This document shows, piece by piece, positions 34,002 through 41,654 of a DNA stretch of 64,000 nucleotides; the first letter of the stretch is position 1, and the number at the start of each line of letters is the position of its first letter. The notes under the pieces are model-generated. The model was not told the DNA's origin. It saw only the letters and a program-made list of their open reading frames with translations, and ran no database searches. A program made the translations under genes and the position numbers. The stretch lies in assembly GCA_009833045.1 (NCBI GenBank), contig WUUP01000008.1, positions 62,001 to 126,000 of the forward strand, given 5' to 3'. This DNA is from Saprospirales bacterium GYS_P2D. GTDB lineage: Bacteria > Bacteroidota > Bacteroidia > Chitinophagales > Saprospiraceae.

Positions 34002-37000
34002 TTACTCTTCTCCAGTACATTGATAGTCTCCTAATTTTATTGCTTTCAGATCTACTGATCGTGCTTCTACTTCTTCAGCTTCGAGAGATATACATCCCTC
34101 TCTTCTTATGCTGAGAGCAGGCACATCACTGTTAGTAAAGATGTAAGTGATCTGATCGGGTAGAGTCGTATCAATCGCTAAGATAACACGCTGCATTACT
34201 GCTAAATCAGCTCCTGAGATATTGCCAGTGAAATTGACATCTCCAGCCAGTTGGTCATCTTCGCAGGCGAGCTCTAATCCTAATACGTGACGCTGCCCTT
34301 TGACTAAGTCTAATACACTGAGATCAGCCGCAGGATCTGCATCTACAGTCATACAGAGCTGGTCACCCTCGATCATCGTCTGCTCTGTAGTGAATGAGTA
34401 AGAGCCTGGACCGATGCGCTCGATAGCTGCATTGATCTTAGAGCCATTTGATCGCTGTATAGCGATACTGTCTACGTCAAATCTCGCATCACTACGATCA
34501 AACACATGGATGAAGAATGCGGTGGTATCTATAAATGGTACGCTAAAGTCAAACGTGTCAAAACAATTGTTTTCATTAGTCAAGACGACTGAATAATCTC
34601 CGTTTTTAAGACTATCGATAAATGTATCAGTGGAGCCCGTAGACCACTCGAATAATAAGCTATCACTGCAAGAATAAAGGACTGGATTAATAATACCCAA
34701 CGAGTCACCTACATCTCCAGTAATACCTTCGTCGGCGATCTTAGCGACTGGTATATCCATGAGTGTGATAGACTGACCGAGCGTGATCGTACTATCGAGA
34801 CATGCATCAGAGAATGTGATCTGTCGTGTCATCGCTACAAAATCACAAGTCATACTATCAATATCGATCACGATCGTATCCATAGTCACCCCGCATGCGA
34901 GATCAAATGAATCGATACTCCCGTCGAGTAATTCTTCTACACATATGCCACTCAATACTAATGATGACTCAAGTGACAGCTTGGATAAGCCATCTCTCTC
35001 CACTGTGATGGTCTGAGTACAAGTATCGCTCATAGAGCTATCCTGAGCGATCCACTGTCGAGTGATAATAAGATCCATCGGGCAAGAATCCTGCATAGAA
35101 TCTACGAAGAATAAAGTATCAAACCCAGAGATCTGTGCCATCCCTGTGACACTTGGATCGAAGTCGCTATCACAGCTGATAGTAGTATCTGCTGGACAGA
35201 TGAGGGAGAACATAATCGAGTCCATCATCATAGTATCGATGACCATAGTATCGAGATCGGCTACGGTGAATAAGAAAGAATCCAAGACACCTGCTGTATC
35301 AGATACTGTGAGTGTATAGTCACCTGCTGCGAGCATAGATAGCGTAGTATCGGTGCTACCATTAGACCACAGGAATGAGATAGAGTCTGGTGCACAAATA
35401 ATGTCATAAGTGATAGCCCCAGTAGTGTCACCTGGGTCACCTGTCGTGACGATATTGTCTATTTTAAGAGACTGGATATCTGTGACTAATATGGTCTGAG
35501 CGATAGATATAGTCGAATCAAGACAGTCATTAGACAGATACCAAGTGCGAGTATAGTTAGCGAAGTCAGTGCCTGATGTATCAGCTAGTAAAGTAGTCGA
35601 GTCGAGTACGGTACCACAGCTAAGTGTTGGTACATTGCTTGCGAGTAGACCATCGAGTTCTTCACTACATATGGCAGTGAAGCTGAGCGTATCTGGCGCA
35701 TCAATAGGTCCAAAGGTGCCTCTCCCCACTGTGATGGTCTGCGTACAAGTATCGCTCATAGAGCTATCCTGAGCGATCCACTGTCGAGTGATAATTAGAT
35801 CCATCGGGCAAGAATCCTGCATAGAATCTACGAAGAATAAAGTATCAAACCCAGAGATCTGTGCCATCCCTGTGACACTTGGATCGAAGTCGCTGTCACA
35901 GCTGATAGTGGTATCTGCTGGACAGATGAGGGAGAACATGGTCGAGTCCATCATCATAGTATCGATGATCATAGTATCGAGATCCGCTACGGTGAATAAG
36001 AAAGAATCCAAGACACCTGCTGAATCAGATACTGTGAGTGTATAGTCACCTGCTGGGAGCATAGATAGAGTAGTGTCGGTGCTACCATTAGACCACAGGA
36101 ATGAGATAGAGTCAGGTGCACAAATGATATCATAAGTGATGGCTCCAGTAGAGTCACCTGGATCACCGGTGGTGACGATATTGTCTATTTTGAGTGCTTG
36201 GATATCAGTTAGTAAAACAGTCTGTGCGATGGTGATAGTTGAGTCGAGACAGTCATTAGACAGATACCAAGTGCGAGTATAGTTAGCGAAGTCATTCCCT
36301 GATGTGTCAGCTACTAACGTAGTCGAGTCGAGTACAGTGCCGCAGCTGAGTGTTGGTACATTGCTTGCGAGTAGACCATCGAGTTCTTCACTACATATGG
36401 CAGTGAAGCTCAGCGTATCTGGCGCATCAATAGGACCAAAGGTGCCTCTCTCCACTGTGATCGTCTGCGTACAAGTATCGCTCATAGAGCTATCCTGAGC
36501 GATCCACTGTCGAGTGATAATTAGATCCATTGGGCAAGAATCCTGCATAGTATCTACGAAGAATAAAGTATCAAACCCAGAGATCTGTGCCATCCCTGTG
36601 ACACTTGGATCGAAGTCGCTGTCACAGCTGATAGTGGTATCTGCCGGACAGATAAGGGAGAACATGGTCGAGTCCATCATCATAGTATCGATGACCATCG
36701 TATCGAGATCCGCTACGGTGAATAAGAAAGAATCTAAGACACCTGCTGAATCAGATACTGTGAGTGTATAGTCACCTGCTGCGAGCATAGATAGAGTAGT
36801 ATCGGTGCTACCATTAGACCACAGGAATGAGATAGAGTCAGGTGCACAAATGATATCATAAGTGATGGCTCCAGTAGTGTCACCTGGATCACCTGTCGTG
36901 ACGATATTGTCTATTTTAAGTGCTTGTATATCAGTTAATAAAACAGTCTGAGCGACGGTGATAGTCGAGTCGAGACAGTCATTAGATAGATACCACGTGC

Positions 37001-39914
37001 GAGTATAGTTAGCGAAGTCAGTGCCTGATGTGTCAGCTACTAAAGTAGTCGAGTCGAGTACAGTGCCGCAGCTGAGTGTTGGTACATTGCTTGCGAGTAG
37101 CCCATCGAGTTCTTCAGCACATATGGCAGTGAAGCTGAGCGTATCTGGCGCATCAATAGGTCCAAAGGTGCCTCTCTCCACAGTGATGGTCTGCGTACAA
37201 GTATCACTCATAGAGCTATCCTGAGCGATCCACTGTCGAGTGATAATTAGATCCATTGGACAAGAATCCTGCATAGTATCTACGAAGAATAAAGTATCAA
37301 ACCCAGAGATCTGTGCCATCCCTGTGACACTTGGATCGAAGTCGCTGTCACAGCTGATAGTGGTATCTGCCGGACAGATGAGGGAGAACATGGTCGAGTC
37401 CATCATCATAGTATCGATGACCATCGTATCGAGTCCAGCTATCACAAATTCAAATGAGTCAATACAGCCTAAACTATTAGTCACAACTAAAGAATACGTG
37501 CCTGGAGCTACGCCAGCCAAAGCGCTACTATCAGATCCATCTGACCATACATACGATAATGAATCACGAGAGCAAGCAATAGATAAATCAATAGAGCCAA
37601 GGCCAGTGATCGTATCTAAAGAAATCATAGGTGTGTCAAACTCCACGACAATAGGATGTGTAATAATGATGGTCTGTGATCCACTCAATACGCTATCCAA
37701 GCATCCTTCCGAGAAGGCCCAATCTGCTATCAACTCAATCGTATCACAACCAGATCGAGTGAGCTCAAAATCGATTGAATCAACATCAAGATTACAAGGT
37801 AGCTCGAGTCCTGCTCTGATATGATCAGCTAAGTCATCCAGACATATACCATCTAAGATCATCGTGTCTCGTATCGAATAGTCCAAGATAGAATCCACCG
37901 CATAAGTGATCATTTGGACACACGTATCCGAGTTAGTACTGTCGATAACTCCGATCCAGTAACGTTCGAGGATGATGTCCATCGGACAGTCTTGTATTCT
38001 GATATCATCAAAGTATATGCTATCATATCCAGTACCTATGGCCTGACCAGTGAATTCTGGAGTAATCAATAACTCACAAGAGATGACTGTATCCTGCGGG
38101 CAGATGAGCTCTGGTACTACTGCCATCATCTCTGATACCGAGAAGCTAAAGCTATCCACGCACATACCTGCACTCACCACTAAGCTGTAGTCTCCAGCGG
38201 CTAATCCTACGATTGAGTCCGTAGTAGCTCCATTTGACCAGCTAAAACTCAATGAATCCATCCCGCAAGCCGTATAGTTCAATGATATAGATCCAGTCGA
38301 ATCGGCAGATGCAGTCTCTGTGATAGTCGTATCGCTGATCGTAATGAGTGGGATATCAGTCGCTACTATATTTTGGGTCAATGTCATGGTGTCATCAGCA
38401 CACTCATCGATGATAGTCCAGATACGTGTCATCTGCGCATATCCACAGCTCGTACTATCAGTGCTCAAAGTGATGGTATCTACTACAGCACCACAGTTTA
38501 GTGCAATACTGTCAGATAGTCCACTTATTATTTCATCGAGGCACATCCCTGAGAATGCTAAACTATCACTGATCAATGTTGTATTCGTTATGGTATCTTT
38601 CACCTGTGTGATCATTTGGACGCAGGTGTCACTCTCAGTATCGGTACTCGCTACCCAGCTACGCATGATGATGAGATCATCAGGGCAGTCCGTCATAATA
38701 CTATCCGAGTAGCTGATAGCCGCATCGATATTGGCTGTGGCCAAACCTGTCACAGTCGTATCGGTGCTCATATCACAAGCTAATACTGTATCCGCAGGAC
38801 AAGTGATCACTAATGGATCTGCTACGATACTCCCCATTAATATTGCATAATTGACTGTGGCATTGGATGCACCAGTACCTTCGATCTGATAGGTGATGTG
38901 GGGAGTGCCAGTGGCGTCTACTGCCAAAGCGGCTTGGCGACCTATGGTCTGGCCATTGCTCAGGCTGCCGTTGATGGTAGAGTTACTCCATGTGCTTCCA
39001 TTATAAAAGGCATATCTCACCGCTGACGGATCAGCATATGCAAGATGTATATTGCCTTCTGCATCTACCTCGATATCGAGTGGCTCTTGGGTGCCAGTAC
39101 TCATACCGATCGTGAGTCCACTGACACTACCTATGAGGTCATCACTCACTATATTATCACCTGCGATAGTCATGACTCGGACCTCAGACTCCGCAGCTAC
39201 ATAGGCCACATATATGGTACTATCAGCTCCTATGGCGATGTCTGGATTCGTACCCTCTTTTGTGAGGACTTGATTGGTCCAGTTTGTTCCGTTATTGGTG
39301 AGAAGGTTGAGTGTAGAGTCTACCACATTGACATAACTGACGATGATTTGTCCGTCGTTATTAGCTGCGATGTCTGTACCATATCTATTCGTGATGCCGA
39401 CTGCAGAAAAAATACTGTCAACACTAATGGACGTCAGTCCTACGAGTGCCAACTCGAGTTGAGTAGCAGTAGCATCAACACTGACATAATAGGCCTGATC
39501 ATTCAGGATAGTCAGCGATCCATCCCATCCATCTGCATTTGGACTCGTGATGGGGATATTCATCCAGCCGGATGGGCCATCTATTGATATTTCCCCATTG
39601 CCCTCTGCGCTCTCGATGTTAGTGTAGCTGATGTATGGGGTGTTGTCAGAGAGTAGCTCGAGGTCTACTGGGCCAAATGGGTATGCATTTTGGACATTCT
39701 CTATATTCAGAGTGGTATCAGTACCATTCCATAGTAGGTAAGATACATCTCCACCAGATTGCTCATTTATGTAGGCGATATGAATTTGGCCGTCAGAGCC
39801 AATCTCAATATCTGATTTGGTGGCGTTGGCGATTTCTACATTGCGCCAAGCTTGAGAATATGTCAGAAAACTTAAAAAAAGGAAATACAGTGTAACGATG
39901 AAAGGTTTCTTCAT
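34002..39914 (-). CDS. Giant secreted repeat protein with SprB-like and HYR-like modules and a dockerin-like C-terminus
   Basis: The protein has 1970 residues from ATG 39914 (six residues before it are possible). A signal peptide covers about 1-21. Residues about 25-365 repeat a D-I-x-I/V-x-x-D-G-x-I-H/Y-x-A-Y pattern and probably form a beta-propeller. Six large modules follow, starting near 373, 605, 846, 1088, 1330 and 1572. Each begins with an HYR-like I-C-P-x-D-T-x-x-S/A-C region with D-S-C-P-M-D-L-I-I-T-R-x-W and ends in an SprB-type repeat (S-F-L-W-S-N-G-S-T-D-T-T, A-G-D-Y-x-L-x-V). The C-terminus has D-V-N-F-T-G-N-I-S-G-A-D-L-A near 1890-1905, dockerin-like, ending K-L-G-D-Y-Q-C. No T9SS sorting domain is visible. 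SprB-like proteins act in adhesion or gliding; this role is inferred. Confidence 0.88.
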   Translation of the reverse strand: MKKPFIVTLYFLFLSFLTYSQAWRNVEIANATKSDIEIGSDGQIHIAYINEQSGGDVSYLLWNGTDTTLNIENVQNAYPFGPVDLELLSDNTPYISYTNIESAEGNGEISIDGPSGWMNIPITSPNADGWDGSLTILNDQAYYVSVDATATQLELALVGLTSISVDSIFSAVGITNRYGTDIAANNDGQIIVSYVNVVDSTLNLLTNNGTNWTNQVLTKEGTNPDIAIGADSTIYVAYVAAESEVRVMTIAGDNIVSDDLIGSVSGLTIGMSTGTQEPLDIEVDAEGNIHLAYADPSAVRYAFYNGSTWSNSTINGSLSNGQTIGRQAALAVDATGTPHITYQIEGTGASNATVNYAILMGSIVADPLVITCPADTVLACDMSTDTTVTGLATANIDAAISYSDSIMTDCPDDLIIMRSWVASTDTESDTCVQMITQVKDTITNTTLISDSLAFSGMCLDEIISGLSDSIALNCGAVVDTITLSTDSTSCGYAQMTRIWTIIDECADDTMTLTQNIVATDIPLITISDTTITETASADSTGSISLNYTACGMDSLSFSWSNGATTDSIVGLAAGDYSLVVSAGMCVDSFSFSVSEMMAVVPELICPQDTVISCELLITPEFTGQAIGTGYDSIYFDDIRIQDCPMDIILERYWIGVIDSTNSDTCVQMITYAVDSILDYSIRDTMILDGICLDDLADHIRAGLELPCNLDVDSIDFELTRSGCDTIELIADWAFSEGCLDSVLSGSQTIIITHPIVVEFDTPMISLDTITGLGSIDLSIACSRDSLSYVWSDGSDSSALAGVAPGTYSLVVTNSLGCIDSFEFVIAGLDTMVIDTMMMDSTMFSLICPADTTISCDSDFDPSVTGMAQISGFDTLFFVDTMQDSCPMDLIITRQWIAQDSSMSDTCTQTITVERGTFGPIDAPDTLSFTAICAEELDGLLASNVPTLSCGTVLDSTTLVADTSGTDFANYTRTWYLSNDCLDSTITVAQTVLLTDIQALKIDNIVTTGDPGDTTGAITYDIICAPDSISFLWSNGSTDTTLSMLAAGDYTLTVSDSAGVLDSFLFTVADLDTMVIDTMMMDSTMFSLICPADTTISCDSDFDPSVTGMAQISGFDTLFFVDTMQDSCPMDLIITRQWIAQDSSMSDTCTQTITVERGTFGPIDAPDTLSFTAICSEELDGLLASNVPTLSCGTVLDSTTLVADTSGNDFANYTRTWYLSNDCLDSTITIAQTVLLTDIQALKIDNIVTTGDPGDSTGAITYDIICAPDSISFLWSNGSTDTTLSMLPAGDYTLTVSDSAGVLDSFLFTVADLDTMIIDTMMMDSTMFSLICPADTTISCDSDFDPSVTGMAQISGFDTLFFVDSMQDSCPMDLIITRQWIAQDSSMSDTCTQTITVGRGTFGPIDAPDTLSFTAICSEELDGLLASNVPTLSCGTVLDSTTLLADTSGTDFANYTRTWYLSNDCLDSTISIAQTILVTDIQSLKIDNIVTTGDPGDTTGAITYDIICAPDSISFLWSNGSTDTTLSMLAAGDYTLTVSDTAGVLDSFLFTVADLDTMVIDTMMMDSIMFSLICPADTTISCDSDFDPSVTGMAQISGFDTLFFVDSMQDSCPMDLIITRQWIAQDSSMSDTCTQTITVERDGLSKLSLESSLVLSGICVEELLDGSIDSFDLACGVTMDTIVIDIDSMTCDFVAMTRQITFSDACLDSTITLGQSITLMDIPVAKIADEGITGDVGDSLGIINPVLYSCSDSLLFEWSTGSTDTFIDSLKNGDYSVVLTNENNCFDTFDFSVPFIDTTAFFIHVFDRSDARFDVDSIAIQRSNGSKINAAIERIGPGSYSFTTEQTMIEGDQLCMTVDADPAADLSVLDLVKGQRHVLGLELACEDDQLAGDVNFTGNISGADLAVMQRVILAIDTTLPDQITYIFTNSDVPALSIRREGCISLEAEEVEARSVDLKAIKLGDYQCTGEE
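34995..37432 (-). repeat. 726-bp tandem repeat inside the giant gene
   Basis: The region holds about 3.4 near-identical DNA copies with an exact period of 726 bp (242 codons); equivalent points lie at 35062, 35788, 36514 and 37240. Differences are scattered single bases, so the copies are recent or are kept alike by gene conversion. The reading frame is preserved through all copies. The outer edges of similarity are at about 34995 and 37432. Confidence 0.92.
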
Positions 39915-39992
39915 TGGTTCAAATATTATCATGCGAAAGGTAAATATACTATTCCCAATATAGATAGAAGAAACCCTCGATTATAATCTAAG

Positions 39993-40022
39993 CAAAATTA
40001 GTACACCGTAAAATTGCAGCAA
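39993..40022 (-). promoter_or_regulatory. Bacteroidota-type promoter of the giant SprB-like gene
   Basis: On the minus strand TTG (40022-40020) is followed after 19 bases by TAATTTTG (40000-39993), matching TTG-N19-TAnnTTTG exactly. The expected start gives a leader of about 70 bases. Confidence 0.6.
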
Positions 40023-40042
40023 GAATGGATTTTAAATAAGTC

Positions 40043-40067
40043 ATTGATTATCAAAATATTAATCAAT
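40043..40067. promoter_or_regulatory. Perfect 8-base inverted repeat, candidate operator
   Basis: ATTGATTA (40043-40050) and TAATCAAT (40060-40067) with a 9-base spacer. It lies between two divergent promoters, 21 bases upstream of the -33 element of the giant gene. No regulator is identified. Confidence 0.4.
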
Positions 40068-40082
40068 ATCCTAATGTAAGCG

Positions 40083-40101
40083 TTTACCCTAAGTGGGTAA
40101 A
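40083..40101. promoter_or_regulatory. Perfect 7-base inverted repeat, candidate operator or hairpin
   Basis: TTTACCC (40083-40089) and GGGTAAA (40095-40101) with a TAAGT spacer. No T-run follows on either strand, so it is not a typical terminator. It lies 37 bases upstream of the ffh -33 element. Confidence 0.4.
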
Positions 40102-40137
40102 GTGTTAAAAATGAAATGAGTACTATGAAATCATAGA

Positions 40138-40168
40138 TTGAGTTAAAGAATATATCCTTTTATATTTG
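40138..40168 (+). promoter_or_regulatory. Bacteroidota-type promoter of ffh
   Basis: TTG (40138-40140), a 20-base spacer and TATATTTG (40161-40168) match TTG-N20-TAnnTTTG. ATG 40187 lies 18 bases after the -7 element, giving a leader of about 12 bases. Confidence 0.6.
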
Positions 40169-40186
40169 CGCAAAATTTGCTCAATT

Positions 40187-41539
40187 ATGTTTGAAAGCTT
40201 AAGTGACCGGTTAGAAGGAGCGTTTAAGAACCTCAAAGGAGATGGTAAGCTAACAGAATTAAATATTGCACAGTCTGTCAAGGAGATCCGTAGAGCTCTC
40301 GTGGCAGCCGATGTCAACTATAAGATCGCTAAAGAATTCACCGATGAGGTGAAGGATGAAGCGCTCGGTACTAAGAACGTGCTGAAGGCCGTAAAACCTG
40401 GTGAGCTCATGGTCAAGATCGTCATGGATAAGATGACGGATCTCATGGGTGGCGAGGCAGTAGGTATCGATTTGTCTGGCAAACCAACGGTGATCCTCAT
40501 CGCTGGCTTGCAGGGTAGTGGTAAAACTACTTTCTCAGGTAAACTGAGCAAATTTCTCAAAGAAAAGAAAAAGAAAAAACCGCTCCTCGTAGCCTGTGAT
40601 GTATACCGTCCAGCGGCGATCGATCAGATCAGTGTGCTCGGTGAGCAGGTAGGAGTACCTGTCTACAAGGAGGTAGAAAATAAGAACCCTGTTGAGATCG
40701 CCCAGAATGCGATCGCTCACGCTATCGAAAATAAGCTCGACGTAGTCATCGTCGATACAGCGGGTCGTCTGGCGGTCGATGAAAAGATGATGCAGGAGAT
40801 CGCTGCTGTCAAGGCGGGTATCGAGCCCAATGAAACCTTATTCGTCGTGGACTCGATGACTGGTCAGGATGCAGTCAATACGGCCAAAGCCTTTAATGAT
40901 CGCATCAACTACGATGGTGTGGTCCTCACCAAGCTCGACGGTGATACTCGTGGTGGAGCGGCTCTATCCGTCAAGTATACAGTAGGTAAGCCGATCAAAT
41001 TCATCAGTACAGGTGAGAAGATGGAGCAGCTGGATATGTTTTATCCAGATCGGATGGCACAGCGTATCCTTGGGATGGGTGATATCGTATCATTCGTGGA
41101 GAGAGCCCAAGACCAGTTTGACGAAGAAGAGGCTAAGAAGCTCGAGAAGAAGATCAAAAAGAACAAATTTGACTTCAATGACTTCCTCAAGCAGGTCGAT
41201 CAGATCCGGAAGATGGGTGATCTAAAATCCCTAATGGGGATGATCCCAGGTATGGGTAAAGCGCTCAAGAATATCGATATTGATAATAATGCATTCAATA
41301 AGGTAGAGTCGATCATATTCTCCATGACTCCTGACGAAAGAGCTAATCCGGAGCTGCTCAATATGTCTCGTAAAAAACGTATTGCCAAGGGATGTGGGCA
41401 TAGCATCCACGAGATAAATATGTTCATCAAGCAGTTTGATCAGATGCGTAAAATGATGCACATGATGTCGAAAGGTAAAAACATGCAAAACTTCATGTCT
41501 CAAATGCAAAAGATGGGCGGTCCAGGAATGGGCAGGTAA
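40187..41539 (+). CDS. ffh: Signal recognition particle protein Ffh
   Basis: The protein has 450 residues from ATG 40187 (M-F-E-S-L-S-D-R-L); an upstream in-frame start precedes the -7 element spacing and is unlikely. The N domain is followed by the GTPase G domain with G-L-Q-G-S-G-K-T-T near residues 107-115, D-T-A-G-R-L-A near 190-196, T-K-L-D-G-D-T-R-G-G-A near 247-257. The M domain is Met-rich at the end, containing I-P-G-M-G and many M-x-M. It binds signal sequences and 4.5S RNA to deliver proteins to the inner membrane. Confidence 0.97.
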   Translation: MFESLSDRLEGAFKNLKGDGKLTELNIAQSVKEIRRALVAADVNYKIAKEFTDEVKDEALGTKNVLKAVKPGELMVKIVMDKMTDLMGGEAVGIDLSGKPTVILIAGLQGSGKTTFSGKLSKFLKEKKKKKPLLVACDVYRPAAIDQISVLGEQVGVPVYKEVENKNPVEIAQNAIAHAIENKLDVVIVDTAGRLAVDEKMMQEIAAVKAGIEPNETLFVVDSMTGQDAVNTAKAFNDRINYDGVVLTKLDGDTRGGAALSVKYTVGKPIKFISTGEKMEQLDMFYPDRMAQRILGMGDIVSFVERAQDQFDEEEAKKLEKKIKKNKFDFNDFLKQVDQIRKMGDLKSLMGMIPGMGKALKNIDIDNNAFNKVESIIFSMTPDERANPELLNMSRKKRIAKGCGHSIHEINMFIKQFDQMRKMMHMMSKGKNMQNFMSQMQKMGGPGMGR

Positions 41540-41573
41540 AAAGTGATCATTAAAAGATTAAGAGATAAAAAAG

Positions 41574-41608
41574 GCCCAAGTCTCCATGGATAGAGATTTG
41601 GGCTTTTT
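41574..41608 (+). terminator. Terminator of ffh
   Basis: GCCCAAGTCTC (41574-41584) pairs with GAGATTTGGGC (41593-41603) with one G-U pair, followed by TTTTT. The convergent mutS gene ends 47 bases further on. Confidence 0.88.
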
Positions 41609-41654
41609 AGTTTCTATTTGTTTCGTCTTCGATATTATCCTTACAGCAGCTTTA

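Noticed and set aside
34995-37432. The regular repeats as a CRISPR array.
   Set aside because: The period is 726 bases with coding content and no short repeat-spacer structure; no cas genes are present.
37240-37824. Long plus-strand open frames that recur every 726 bases in the giant gene region.
   Set aside because: They are antisense frames produced by the tandem repeat; their repeating spacing shows they are shadows, and the minus strand has signal peptide, promoter and terminator.
39045-39587. A 180-residue plus-strand frame in the propeller region of the giant gene.
   Set aside because: It is antisense to regular propeller repeats and has no start or family support.
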